From Ensifer sp. LC163 (GTDB lineage: Bacteria; Pseudomonadota; Alphaproteobacteria; Rhizobiales; Rhizobiaceae), in the NCBI RefSeq assembly GCF_001695855.1, contig NZ_MBSS01000001.1, positions 62,001-126,000 on the forward strand: a DNA stretch of 64,000 nt. The letters are read 5' to 3'. Under the pieces are notes generated by a model. It searched no databases. It had not been told where the DNA came from and was given only the letters and a program-made list of their open reading frames with translations. Below, one piece after another: positions 1 to 8,070 of this stretch. The first letter of the stretch is position 1. Every line of letters starts with the position of its first letter. The position numbers were made by a program, and so were the translations under genes.

Positions 1-1067
1 CCGGTGCGGAACGGCAGCTTGAGCCGGCGCGCGAGCTGTGCCGCGCCATAGGAGACCAGCGAAGGCTCTGGCGTGCCGAAGGTCGGCGCGCCCGACTGCA
101 TCGAGATCGAGGCGGCAAAGGTGCCGAACAGCACCGGCGCGCCCTTGCGGATAAGCTGGGTGAACGACGCACCTGCGAGCACTTCGGCCAGAATCTGCGT
201 CAGCGTGCCGGCGACCGTGACCGGGCTCATGGCGCCCGACAGGATGAACGGCGAAAGCACGCAGGCCTGGTTGTGGCGGGCATAGACCTTGAGCGCGCCC
301 ACCATGGTCTCGTCGAAGACCATCGGCGAGTTGGCGTTGATCAGGTTGAGCGTGACGCAATTGTTTTCGACGAACTCGTCGCCGAAGACGAGCTTGGCCA
401 TGGCGATCGTGTCCTCGGCGCGCTCGGGCGCCGTGACCGATCCCATGAACGGCTTGTCGGAATATTTGATGTGGCTGTAGACCATGTCGAGGTGACGCTT
501 GTTCACCGGAATGTCGACCGGCTCGCAGACCGTGCCGCCGGACGAATGCATCGACGGCGCCATATAGGCGAGCTTCACGAAATTGCGGAAATCCTCGATG
601 GTCGCGTAGCGCCTGACGCCTTCGAGATCGCGCACGAAGGGCGGGCCATAGACCGGCGCGAAGATCGTCGCCTTGCCGCCGACCTGGGCGCTGCGCGCCG
701 GATTGCGGGCGTGCCAGGTAAACTCGGACGGTGCCGTTTTCAGAAGTTCGCGGCAAAGACCCTTGGGGAAGTGAACGCGCTGGCCGCGCACATCGGCGCC
801 GGCCTGCTTCCACAGTTCGAGCGCCTCGGCGTCGTCACGAAACTCGATGCCGATTTCCTCCAGGATCGTATCGGCATTGCGCTCGATGAGCTCAAGGCCC
901 TCCTCGTCCAGGACCTCGTATTCGCGAATCTTGCGCTGGATATAGGGCAGAGACGGCCCCGGGCCGCCGCCGGTGCGCGAGGCGCGCCGTGCCGCCGCTC
1001 CCCGCCCCTCGCCACGCGAGCGGCGACCGCCACCCTCAACCGCGTCCTGATCTGTCACGTCGCTCAT
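1..1067 (-). CDS. MttB-family corrinoid methyltransferase (trimethylamine/betaine type), 3' end outside window
   Basis: The reading frame is open from the ATG at 1067 to the left edge, giving 355 residues of a family that is usually about 500 long. It matches the trimethylamine methyltransferase (MttB) family: after a low-complexity N-terminus the protein runs LPYIQRKIREYEVLDEEGL and continues as the TIM-barrel body. Members of this family transfer a methyl group from a methylated amine to the cobalt of a corrinoid protein; most bacterial members are pyrrolysine-free and several demethylate betaines. The substrate here cannot be read from the sequence. The start is supported by GAGAGGAATG just upstream. 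Residues about 12-36 are Arg/Gly/Ala-rich (GGGRRSRGEGRG). The gene is divergent from its presumed partner, the corrinoid protein at 1404. The part that would show whether an amber codon is present is not in the window. Confidence 0.88.
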   Translation of the reverse strand, partial: MSDVTDQDAVEGGGRRSRGEGRGAAARRASRTGGGPGPSLPYIQRKIREYEVLDEEGLELIERNADTILEEIGIEFRDDAEALELWKQAGADVRGQRVHFPKGLCRELLKTAPSEFTWHARNPARSAQVGGKATIFAPVYGPPFVRDLEGVRRYATIEDFRNFVKLAYMAPSMHSSGGTVCEPVDIPVNKRHLDMVYSHIKYSDKPFMGSVTAPERAEDTIAMAKLVFGDEFVENNCVTLNLINANSPMVFDETMVGALKVYARHNQACVLSPFILSGAMSPVTVAGTLTQILAEVLAGASFTQLIRKGAPVLFGTFAASISMQSGAPTFGTPEPSLVSYGAAQLARRLKLPFRT

Positions 1068-1403
1068 TTATTCATTCCTCTCCCGCGCATTTCGATATCT
1101 TGCGCCTTCAAGCACCAATTGGCCCTAATGCTACCAAGCCGCAGGGACTGTACGGGTCTCAATGCGCCAACGAGTGGCGCAACTCGAACACTGCGATCCG
1201 CGTCATGGCCGGCCAAAAACCGCATGGCGCGAATATATTGTTTTTGTTAAGAATATACAGGCCTCGAAAGAAGCTGCACTCCCGTCGCTTTTTGTCATAT
1301 GCGACGTCGCTTTCGAAAACAGATTTTTAGACGTCGACCGCTATTGATTGGTGAACGTGTCCGGATTTTAGCCCGGCCGTGCCAGGAACCGAGGAACCCT
1401 ACT
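1068..1403. promoter_or_regulatory. Divergent control region between mttB-like and corrinoid-protein genes
   Basis: This 336-bp stretch has no convincing gene and is more AT-rich than its flanks. It must carry the promoters of both divergent genes. Two symmetric sites are visible: GCGCCA-N5-TGGCGC at 1164-1180 and the 10-bp palindrome GCGACGTCGC at 1301-1310. Either could be an operator, for example for the GlxA-type regulator at 17022, but this is inference. Confidence 0.5.
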
Positions 1404-2102
1404 ATGGCAGACGATGAAATCATTCTCGAGGACCTTTCCGACGAGGAACTTGTGCAGCAGATGCATGACGACCTCTATGACGGCCTCAAGGAGGAGATCG
1501 AGGACGGAACCAACATCCTGCTCAAGCGCGGTTGGACGCCCTACGACGTCCTGACCCAGGCACTGGTCGAGGGCATGCGCATCGTCGGCGTCGACTTCCG
1601 CGACGGCATCCTGTTCGTGCCGGAAGTTTTGCTGTCGGCGAATGCGATGAAGGCCGGCATGTTCATCCTGCGGCCGCTTCTCGCCGAAACCGGCGCACCG
1701 AAGCTCGGCAAGATGGTCATCGGCACCGTCAAGGGCGACATCCACGACATCGGCAAGAACCTCGTCGGCATGATGATGGAAGGCGCAGGCTTCGACGTTG
1801 TCGACCTCGGCATCAACAACCCGGTCGAAAACTACCTGGAAGCGATCGAGCGCGAGCAGCCGGACATTCTCGGCATGTCGGCGCTCTTGACCACCACCAT
1901 GCCCTACATGAAGGTTGTCATCGATACGCTGAAGGAAAAGGGACTGCGTGACGACTATGTCGTTCTCGTCGGCGGCGCGCCGCTCAACGAGGAATTCGGC
2001 AAGGCCGTCGGCGCCGACGCCTATTGCCGCGACGCGGCGATCGCGGTCGAGACAGCCAAGGACTTCATGAAGCGCAAGCACAACCTGCTCGCTGCCGGCT
2101 GA
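1404..2102 (+). CDS. Methyltransferase corrinoid protein (MttC/MtbC type)
   Basis: This 232-residue protein is the methyl carrier of a corrinoid methyltransferase system. The N-terminal third is the helical B12-binding cap (B12-binding 2 domain). The C-terminal Rossmann-like domain carries the DxHxxG cobalamin motif in GTVKGDIHDIGKNLV (about residues 110-124), where His ligates cobalt from below, followed by the SALLTTTMPYM and VGGAPLN loops of the family. It would accept methyl from the MttB-like enzyme encoded divergently on its left and donate it to the MtrH-like enzyme at 9859. I chose the ATG at 1404 because GAGGAA lies at a good distance and homologues begin near here; the frame is open further upstream but shows no family similarity there. 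A strong terminator follows directly. Confidence 0.93.
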   Translation: MADDEIILEDLSDEELVQQMHDDLYDGLKEEIEDGTNILLKRGWTPYDVLTQALVEGMRIVGVDFRDGILFVPEVLLSANAMKAGMFILRPLLAETGAPKLGKMVIGTVKGDIHDIGKNLVGMMMEGAGFDVVDLGINNPVENYLEAIEREQPDILGMSALLTTTMPYMKVVIDTLKEKGLRDDYVVLVGGAPLNEEFGKAVGADAYCRDAAIAVETAKDFMKRKHNLLAAG

Positions 2103-2121
2103 GCCTGCTTCACGAACACGA

Positions 2122-2160
2122 AAGCCGGCCGCAGCAATGACGCTTGCGGCCGGCTTTTTC
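2122..2160 (+). terminator. Rho-independent terminator of the corrinoid-protein gene
   Basis: A perfect 12-bp stem (AAGCCGGCCGCA at 2122-2133 with TGCGGCCGGCTT at 2145-2156) is followed by a T run, 20 bp past the stop codon. Confidence 0.85.
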
Positions 2161-2200
2161 ATTTGCTGGCACGAAAACGGCGGGACTTTGCGATGCGGCG

Positions 2201-2306
2201 TACTGCATAATTCCTTAAATCGGAATCGATTTAAGGCGAAAATTATGCAGCAAGTTTAAAGCGTTACAGCGTCCTTTGCGCGTCATATTTGACGCGCGGC
2301 GCTGTA
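2201..2306 (+). repeat. RIME-type intergenic repeat, copy 1
   Basis: The element has two palindromic halves: an AT-rich one (TACTGCATAATTCCTTAAAT through AATTATGCAG) and a GC-rich one (TTACAGCGTCC, then GCGCGTCA-N4-TGACGCGC, ending GGCGCTGTA). It matches the description of the Rhizobium-specific intergenic mosaic element RIME1 (about 106 bp, two large palindromes). It lies between the corrinoid-protein gene and the entericidin gene. Near-identical copies recur through the window. Confidence 0.85.
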
Positions 2307-2463
2307 ACCGCCCGTCATGCCGCGATGCCGATGAAAAGATCGGCGCGTCCGAACTGTCTCCTAATGTTCCACACCGCGACGGACGCGGAACATCGGGCGA
2401 GAAGCCAGGGCATCAAAGCGGATCGAGCGCCCGAACTCGGCGCGCTCCGCCTCAGACGGAGGC

Positions 2464-2622
2464 TCAGTTGGCGGCGCGGACCACCTTCTTGCCGGCCGCC
2501 TGTGTCGCGTTGACGGTGTTTGCGGTATCCTGACCGATGCCGCGGATCGTATTGCCGCAGGCGCTGAGCGTCGTAAGCGCGATGAGGACGGCTCCGACGA
2601 GCGTAACGGTTTGTGTTTTCAT
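2464..2622 (-). CDS. Entericidin A/B family lipoprotein
   Basis: This 52-codon gene encodes a small lipoprotein. Residues 1-22 form a signal peptide with the lipobox LSAC, and the mature part reads CGNTIRGIGQDTANTVNATQ, the diagnostic entericidin segment with its amphipathic helix and basic end. Entericidins are envelope lipoproteins; in E. coli the pair EcnA/EcnB acts as antidote and bacteriolytic toxin, while single copies in alphaproteobacteria have no assigned role. GAAGCTGGCC upstream of the ATG is a reasonable ribosome site. Its neighbours belong to the one-carbon cluster and are probably unrelated in function. Confidence 0.85.
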   Translation of the reverse strand: MKTQTVTLVGAVLIALTTLSACGNTIRGIGQDTANTVNATQAAGKKVVRAAN

Positions 2623-2661
2623 GGCCAGCTTCCTTCACGTTGATCACTGGGTGGAATCGAG

Positions 2662-3282
2662 ATGGAAAAAGTATCGCGCGCAATAGAACGTGCACAACCG
2701 GAAAAAGTTCACGTCATCGGTTGTGGCGCGATCGCGCGTGAAATTCTCGCCATCTGTCAGGCCAACAGGCTCGACCATGTCGACCTCACCTGTCTGCCCG
2801 CCATCTGGCACAACACCCCCGACAAGATCACCCCGGGTGTCAGGGAGGCGATCGCCAAGGCGCGGCAGCAGGGCTTTGAGCGCATCTTCGTCGCCTATGC
2901 CGATTGCGGCACCGGCGGCCATCTGGATCGTCTGTGCGAAGAAGAGCGTGTCAAGCGCATCCCCGGCCCGCACTGCTATTCCTTCTTCGCCGGCAACGAT
3001 GCCTTTGCCAGCCGCTGGGACGACGATATCACCGCCTTCTTTCTCACCGATTTTCTCGCCCGCCAGTTCGAGGCTTTCGTCGTCGAACCGCTCGGCCTCA
3101 AGCGCCACCCGGAACTGAGGGACATGTATTTCGGCCACTACCGCAAGCTCGTCTATCTCTCGCAGCAGGAGGATGAAACGCTGCAGGCGAAGGCGAAGGA
3201 GGCCGCCGATTATCTCGGCCTCGAATACGAATACCGGTTTACGGGCTATGGCGACCTGACGACATCGCTGCTGGGCGCGTGA
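2662..3282 (+). CDS. DUF1638 protein associated with the corrinoid methyltransferase system
   Basis: This 206-residue protein belongs to DUF1638. It starts with the family signature HVIGCGAIAREI, and later has FVAYADCGTGGHLD (about residues 75-88) and GPHCYSF (about 101-107). The conserved Cys and His residues in these motifs suggest metal or corrinoid handling, but no activity is established for the family. DUF1638 genes are typically found beside MttB-type methyltransferase genes, so a helper role in the pathway is plausible. The ATG has GGAATCGAG upstream. RIME-type repeats lie on both sides, so it sits as an island between two copies. Confidence 0.85.
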   Translation: MEKVSRAIERAQPEKVHVIGCGAIAREILAICQANRLDHVDLTCLPAIWHNTPDKITPGVREAIAKARQQGFERIFVAYADCGTGGHLDRLCEEERVKRIPGPHCYSFFAGNDAFASRWDDDITAFFLTDFLARQFEAFVVEPLGLKRHPELRDMYFGHYRKLVYLSQQEDETLQAKAKEAADYLGLEYEYRFTGYGDLTTSLLGA

Positions 3283-3347
3283 CGATGTCGCCGCTGCGCG
3301 CCGGCCGGCGGCGGCACAGCCAAAAACCAGCGTCTGCCTCGCGCCAT

Positions 3348-3453
3348 TACAGCGCCGCGCGTCAAATATGACGCGCAAAGGACGCTGTAACGCCTTAAAT
3401 CTGCTGCATAATTTTCTCCTTAAATCGATTCCGATTTAAGGAATTATGCAGTA
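3348..3453 (-). repeat. RIME-type intergenic repeat, copy 2
   Basis: This copy is in the reverse orientation to copy 1. Its GC-rich palindrome is next to the DUF1638 gene and its AT-rich palindrome ends 8 bp before the stop of the convergent hydrolase gene. It separates two converging genes. Confidence 0.85.
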
Positions 3454-3461
3454 AGCCGACG

Positions 3462-4478
3462 TCAATGCGCCGCAGACAGGAACGCAGCGATGTCCTTGGC
3501 AAGTGGTTCAGGATCGTGAATGCCGATGCCCATATGCGTCGTGTTCGGAAACTGCTTTATCGTCGCTCGTTTGAGCTCGCTTGAAACGCGTTCCATGCTC
3601 GTTGCGCGGAATGGCGCAACAACTTCCTCGTTGAATGCCTTAAGCTTTGCAGATGGCGCCGGGTCAGATCGATCGACCGGAAAGAAACTGGATGCATAGA
3701 ACACAAGCGCTGGGGCCTTCACCTTCTCATAGTCACGGTACCACTTGGCCATTTCAGCTAGAATCGCGCCATAGGTCGCGTCCGATGGGACAACCCTGAT
3801 TGAATTGTCTGGCGCAATCCGCAGGAGATCCCGCAAGTATGCTTCCATGCCATTACTCCAGGGAGTATCGCTGCCGAGCCACGCGGCATGATACCAGTCG
3901 CGGAAGGCGTCGATCGAAGCGACATCGGAAGCGGCCGGAGCATTCACGGCGAGCATGTCGACAAACGCATTGAGGAAGGCTGGATAGGACCAATCGTATC
4001 CCGACTCGAGATAGACGAGCTTGTCTACTCGGTCCGGGTAAGTCCCTGCGAATTCGGTAATTTCATTGCCGCCGAGCGACCAGCCGATCAGACTTGCCTT
4101 CTCAATCGCGAGAGCGTCGAGAAGGCCCTTGAGATCGGCAACGAGGGCGGTGTGGTCGTATGGCCCGGCGGGCGCATCCGAATGGCCGTGACCACGCCGC
4201 GCGTAGGCGATCAGATGAAAACGCCCTTTAAGGCTATTCGCCAGATCGTCGAAGATATGCGGATCGTCGCCGATGCCGTGGATCATCACGACAGGCGGCC
4301 CGTTGTCACCCCAATCGAGATAGTTGAGGCGAATACCGTTTGCCTCGATAAAATTGGAGGAGTGCGGCGAGGCGTCCACGACAGGCGGCGGATCTTTCAA
4401 AGCCGGTTCAGCAGACCAGCCGAGCCCACCAGAAACGCCAAGAACCAACGCGGTCAGAATACCAAGGGCACGACGCAT
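3462..4478 (-). CDS. Exported alpha/beta hydrolase
   Basis: The 338-residue product has a signal peptide (MRRALGILTALVLGVSGG, cleavage near GWSA) and an alpha/beta-hydrolase fold domain. The oxyanion region is VVMIHGIGDD, the nucleophile elbow is GWSLGG with Ser as nucleophile, and the catalytic His is in NTTHMGIG near the C-terminus. It probably acts on an ester or similar bond in the periplasm; the substrate is unknown. I chose the ATG at 4478 rather than the longer frame from 4517, because GGAGT precedes it and the signal peptide begins there. Codon use and lack of a link to one-carbon metabolism suggest a separate insertion into the cluster, with a RIME-type repeat on each side. Confidence 0.85.
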   Translation of the reverse strand: MRRALGILTALVLGVSGGLGWSAEPALKDPPPVVDASPHSSNFIEANGIRLNYLDWGDNGPPVVMIHGIGDDPHIFDDLANSLKGRFHLIAYARRGHGHSDAPAGPYDHTALVADLKGLLDALAIEKASLIGWSLGGNEITEFAGTYPDRVDKLVYLESGYDWSYPAFLNAFVDMLAVNAPAASDVASIDAFRDWYHAAWLGSDTPWSNGMEAYLRDLLRIAPDNSIRVVPSDATYGAILAEMAKWYRDYEKVKAPALVFYASSFFPVDRSDPAPSAKLKAFNEEVVAPFRATSMERVSSELKRATIKQFPNTTHMGIGIHDPEPLAKDIAAFLSAAH

Positions 4479-4547
4479 CGACGACACTCCTACCGTACTC
4501 GCTTTTGAGCGGCCCACAACGCGACTGTCTGCAAGAGGGCTCTGTCC

Positions 4548-4648
4548 TAATGCATAATTTCTTAAATCGGAATCGATTTAAGAAATTATGCAGCAATTCA
4601 AAGTGTTACAGCAACCTTGGCGCGTCTTAAAAGACGCGCGGCGCTGTA
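4548..4648 (+). repeat. RIME-type intergenic repeat, copy 3
   Basis: This is a more diverged copy: the AT-rich half is an almost perfect palindrome (TTTCTTAAAT...ATTTAAGAAA) and the loop of the GC-rich half has changed to GCGCGTCTTAAAAGACGCGC. It lies between two co-oriented minus-strand genes. Confidence 0.8.
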
Positions 4649-4653
4649 GTGCA

Positions 4654-5679
4654 TCAGTTCGACAGTTCCATCTCCGGGAACGTCCATTTTCCCTCCGACA
4701 GGTCAGCGCGCGGACGATACAGCCGGACGGTGTAGTTCCAGTCCTTCATGATCGGGATGCAATTGACGGTGTTTTTCTCACACCCTCCGAACTGCACGGT
4801 TATGCTTCCATCATCATTCGGCTTGGCGGTCACGTTGTTGATCGAATAGGCGTCAAGATCGTTCTTCTCGAAAAACCCCTTGCCATTGTAGACACTGATG
4901 GACCAGAACCCGTCCACCGGCACATCCTTCACGGTGATCTTTTCGATCCTGTTGCCGCTCTCGTCCTTGGGTTTTGCTGTCACGTAGATCGCTGCGGAGC
5001 TAGGATTGCCTCCCCACCCGATTGCGGCCCCGATCAGGTGTCGAATCGGATCAACCTCCTCTCTCGAGCCGAACATGCGATCCGAACCGGACAGGGTCGA
5101 GCCCGATACCTTCAACGCATCCCGGACCTTCGCCTGTGAAACCGGATCCCAGTTCGGGGCTTGAAACTCGCCTGCCGCCTGTTGCTCGACCTTGATCTGA
5201 TCTTGCAACGCGTGGACCTCTTTGATGTCGCCCTCACTCTGCGGGTCGACGAGCGTGCGTATGATCACGACCATATACCGCGTGCCGATGGCATCCTTCG
5301 TATAGGACTTGGAGCCGGGCGCGTAAGCGATGTCGCGGGTGAAATGATCCTCATCGATGGTCTGCGCCATCATGTAACGCTTTCCCGCGTCCGGAAGCGT
5401 CAGCGTGACCGGTCCCGCGTCAAGGTCGAAAACGCCGAAGGAATAAAGCGTGTCCCGATTCATCCTGACGACCTTCTGGTCGTCAACCGAGGGCGGTGTT
5501 CGCGCATGCATGAATTTGCCGAGCGCGCCTTCTTTCACGTAGGCGGCCATCGTCACGTCGGTTTCGGCCCGGGAGAAGTTGTCGACCGAGACCGGAACTG
5601 TTTCTTGTGCGAAGGAGGGGCTCGCGTGAAGCGACGCCGCGATCATGAATGCAAATATCGACCGCACTGGGAATTTCAT
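4654..5679 (-). CDS. Exported DUF1254/DUF1214 domain protein
   Basis: The 341-residue protein has a cleavable signal peptide (FAFMIAASLHASPSFAQ). It then shows the DUF1254 start (VSVDNFSRAETDVTM) and VVRMNRDTLYSFGVFDL, and ends with the DUF1214 core GFWSISVYNGKGFFEKN (about residues 255-271) and a WNYTVRLYRPR segment. Proteins with this pair of beta-rich domains are widespread in soil bacteria, are exported, and have no firmly known activity. Its start codon is preceded by GGAGGGTATCGCG. It lies between two RIME-free intergenic spacers on the same strand as its neighbours; no functional link to them is evident. Confidence 0.85.
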   Translation of the reverse strand: MKFPVRSIFAFMIAASLHASPSFAQETVPVSVDNFSRAETDVTMAAYVKEGALGKFMHARTPPSVDDQKVVRMNRDTLYSFGVFDLDAGPVTLTLPDAGKRYMMAQTIDEDHFTRDIAYAPGSKSYTKDAIGTRYMVVIIRTLVDPQSEGDIKEVHALQDQIKVEQQAAGEFQAPNWDPVSQAKVRDALKVSGSTLSGSDRMFGSREEVDPIRHLIGAAIGWGGNPSSAAIYVTAKPKDESGNRIEKITVKDVPVDGFWSISVYNGKGFFEKNDLDAYSINNVTAKPNDDGSITVQFGGCEKNTVNCIPIMKDWNYTVRLYRPRADLSEGKWTFPEMELSN

Positions 5680-5818
5680 CGCGATACCCTCCTGGTTGCA
5701 ACCGACCCTAAATGAACGTATCGCGAAGGCAAGCCGTTAAAGGCAGTAGGGCCGCAATGGCCGCTTTAGGCCCCGTTCCCGTCGTTCGGTTTCAAGCAGA
5801 TTGCCTCCCTCTTCGTCG

Positions 5819-6310
5819 CTACACCCACCGCCCGACGCGGGCCTTGTAGGCGAGATAGGCGTTACCGAACTTCCGCTCGAGATAGGCCTCCTCGCGGGCG
5901 ACCACGCCGTAGCGGATGACAAGATAGAACGGCACCAATAGGACGATGAGCCAAAGGCTGTCGAAGGCGACGGCGAGGCCGATGAGGCCGAGGAACATGC
6001 CGATATAGATCGGGTTGCGCGTGAAGCTGTAGGGGCCCTCGTCGACGATCGTCGTCGTCGGCTGGGTGGTCTGGATCTGCGTCCCCGCGCGGAGGAAGGT
6101 TGCCACCGCCCAGATCAGCAGTGCCAGGCCGGCGAGGAAGACGATGCCGCCGAGCCAGCCGGCCGGCACGGCCGCGGGCAGGAATGGCAGCGGATAGAGC
6201 CAGTCGAGCGCGAACCCGGCGATCGCCGCGAGCGCCCAGGCGATCGGCGGCCGTACCGCCGCGCCTGAACTGTCGCGCAAATTCCCGGTCGCCTGGTTCA
6301 TGCCGCCCAT
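5819..6310 (-). CDS. Isoprenylcysteine carboxyl methyltransferase-like membrane protein
   Basis: This 163-residue integral membrane protein has about four or five hydrophobic helices. Its C-terminal half carries the family signature of ICMT/PEMT-like methyltransferases: GPYSFTRNPIYIGMFLGLIG followed by REEAYLERKFGNAYLAYKARVGRW. Bacterial members are SAM-dependent membrane methyltransferases whose substrates are mostly unknown. Of the in-frame ATGs at 6340, 6310 and 6301, the one at 6310 has GAGG five bases upstream. It stands alone, and methyl-group chemistry is its only thematic link to the cluster. Confidence 0.8.
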   Translation of the reverse strand: MGGMNQATGNLRDSSGAAVRPPIAWALAAIAGFALDWLYPLPFLPAAVPAGWLGGIVFLAGLALLIWAVATFLRAGTQIQTTQPTTTIVDEGPYSFTRNPIYIGMFLGLIGLAVAFDSLWLIVLLVPFYLVIRYGVVAREEAYLERKFGNAYLAYKARVGRWV

Positions 6311-6704
6311 CCGATCCTCGGCCCCTGAATTCTGGCGCACGCAGAGCGTGTTTTGTTATATCTGCCAGGGCCGCTCCACCGGTGGAAGTTTACGTCGCTT
6401 CGAAGGAGATTTGAAGACAGAGAGGCGCGGACAGCGAGAGGATCGAATTCGGCCGACACTTCTCGCTATGCAAATGTCAGCTTCAGAGAAGCGACGGAAT
6501 TTGGGTGCACGTTTTCCGATTAAGCGGTCACATGAGAACTTCCGCTTGCCACCCGTGCGGTCCTTCTGGATCGTGGAATGTGGGGCGGCTTCGGGACCAT
6601 AAGCGGTCAATCGTGGGCATCTGCTCCAGCAGACCGGCCATTAAGCCGCCGGTAACGCGCAAGCGGCCATATCTGATGCAACCACACCGCATCGAGGGCC
6701 GGCA
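6311..6704. other. Intergenic stretch without a convincing gene
   Basis: About 390 bp separate the divergent ICMT-like and formyltransferase-like genes. Short frames here show no family signal. A direct repeat AGCGGTCA occurs near 6523 and 6602. Promoters for both genes must lie here but no clear box can be named. Confidence 0.4.
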
Positions 6705-7508
6705 ATGACCGACGCTGCCAACGAAACCTTACCCGCCGGCGCGCGCCCGGGCCGCGTCGTCGTGGTGACGGCGGGCGGTGAAAACCCGTGGATCATGATC
6801 AATGCGCTGGCGGCGCGTTTCGACGATATCGTCGTTCTCCAGGAACGGCCGGAATCCAAGGGCCTCTTCCTGCGCCGGCGGGCGCGAAAACTCGGCTGGC
6901 CGACCGCCGTCGGGCAGCTGGCGACGATGATCGCCTCGCGCTTCGGCAAGCGCTTTACCCGGAAGAGAGCGAAAGAAATTCTGAGGCTCTATGGCGTATC
7001 CGGCACGCCCGATCCGAGTGTGCCGGTGCGTCAGATCGTTTCCGTCAACGACGACGAGGCCGCGTCGCAGGTCCGCGCGCTCGAACCCGATGTCGTTTTT
7101 CTGATCAGTTGCCGCATGTTGACGAAGGCGACGCTTGCGGCGCTCCCCTGCCCGGTCGTCAATTTCCATGCCGGCATCAACCCCGGCTATCGCGGGCTGA
7201 TGGGCGGCTATTGGGCGCGGATCAACGACGACGTCGGCAATTTCGGCGCGACCGTGCATCTCGTCGACGAAGGCGTCGATACCGGCGGCATTCTCTACCA
7301 GTCGCGCCAGACGCCTGCCCGCAGCGATACCGTGCATACCTATCCGCTGCTGCAGACGGCAGCCTCCACCGACATCGCCATCGCTGCCGTCGACGATGCG
7401 CTCAAGGGCCGGCTGCGCACGCTCGATGTCGCAGGCCCGTCGCAACAATGGTATCACCCGCCGATCTGGACATGGCTCCGGAATGGAATTCGGCGCGGCA
7501 TCTGGTAG
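6705..7508 (+). CDS. Formyl transferase-domain protein (10-formyl-THF type)
   Basis: This 267-residue protein has the formyl transferase N-terminal fold. The catalytic triad of the family is visible: Asn and His in NFHAGINPGYRG (about residues 156-167) and Asp in HLVDEGVDTGGILYQ (about 186-200). Enzymes with this fold move or remove the formyl group of 10-formyl-THF. The usual C-terminal substrate domain of Fmt or ArnA is absent, so the acceptor is unknown; hydrolysis to free THF, as in PurU, is one alternative although no ACT domain is present. Its place between corrinoid-pathway genes suggests a role in balancing the folate one-carbon pool. Start ATG 6705 follows GGGCCGGCA, a weak ribosome site. 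Confidence 0.8.
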   Translation: MTDAANETLPAGARPGRVVVVTAGGENPWIMINALAARFDDIVVLQERPESKGLFLRRRARKLGWPTAVGQLATMIASRFGKRFTRKRAKEILRLYGVSGTPDPSVPVRQIVSVNDDEAASQVRALEPDVVFLISCRMLTKATLAALPCPVVNFHAGINPGYRGLMGGYWARINDDVGNFGATVHLVDEGVDTGGILYQSRQTPARSDTVHTYPLLQTAASTDIAIAAVDDALKGRLRTLDVAGPSQQWYHPPIWTWLRNGIRRGIW

Positions 7509-7700
7509 AAAAACCAGGCGCAGATTGGCCGTTTCCATCGCGCCGCATGTGGCCGCCTGAGGCCCCTAAGGACCTGAAATTTCTAGCACTCCTCAATGCA
7601 TAGACTTACCGCACCTCGGGCTTGCCCGCAGCGCGGCAACGCGTAGAGTGCTGGGTGTTTTCAACGTTCTACGCCGGCGTCGTTTTTGGACATATCCAAC

Positions 7701-7723
7701 GTCGTGGCGAGGTGAGCCACGAC
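7701..7723 (+). other. Leader hairpin ahead of the metV/metF-like operon
   Basis: A perfect 8-bp stem GTCGTGGC with GCCACGAC and a 7-nt loop lies 44 bp before the start codon of the first gene of the trio. It has no T run, so it is not a typical terminator. It does not fit the SAM or cobalamin riboswitch patterns I know. Confidence 0.4.
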
Positions 7724-7767
7724 GCCGGGACATAAGCATTGTCGCAGGAAGAGGAGAACGACACCCG

Positions 7768-8070
7768 ATGGCAGATCGCATAATCGTCTACTGGCGCGAC
7801 ATCCCGGCCCAGGTCATCATCAAACGGGGCCGCACGACCGCAAAGCGCGAGCTTTCGCTGCGCTTCACCGAGGCGATCGACATGTGCGCCATGCGCACCG
7901 GTGCCGCCGAGACCGACGACTACCTCGCCGAATGGCGCAAGGCCGAGCCTGAGCCCGTATCCGACGACCTGGAGGCGGAAGCCGACCGTGCGGCCGCCGA
8001 ACTGGAAGCCGTCTATGACCGCGAGCGCCTGGTCTCCCTGGTCAAGGCAGGAGGCCGCGACAATGGCTGA
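7768..8070 (+). CDS. Small 'virulence factor' family protein linked to MTHFR genes
   Basis: The 100-residue product matches the small family annotated as 'virulence factor' (Pfam Virulence_fact): it begins ADRIIVYWRDIPAQVIIKRG and contains RFTEAIDMCAMRTGA. Despite the family name nothing suggests virulence. The gene overlaps the next one by 8 bp, and the family is recurrently found with MetV/MetF-like genes, so it may be a subunit or assembly factor of that reductase. The second half is an acidic helical segment (EAEADRAAAELEAVYDRERL). The ATG at 7768 was chosen because GGAAGAGGAG stands just upstream; the longer open frame to 7648 has no similarity. Confidence 0.8.
   Translation: MADRIIVYWRDIPAQVIIKRGRTTAKRELSLRFTEAIDMCAMRTGAAETDDYLAEWRKAEPEPVSDDLEAEADRAAAELEAVYDRERLVSLVKAGGRDNG

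Noticed and set aside
273-1250. Long plus-strand open frame of 325 codons over the mttB-like gene
   Set aside because: It is antisense to the MttB frame, which carries clear family similarity and a ribosome site; the plus-strand product is low-complexity Arg/Asp/Leu sequence typical of GC-rich shadows.
1068-1403. Possible cobalamin riboswitch upstream of the corrinoid-protein gene
   Set aside because: None of the conserved blocks (B12 box, GCCACTG-type region) is present; the only such element is at 39357-39547.
7509-7767. Possible SAM-type riboswitch ahead of the MTHFR-like operon
   Set aside because: There is only one simple hairpin; the SAM-II pseudoknot signature and other SAM motifs are not present.
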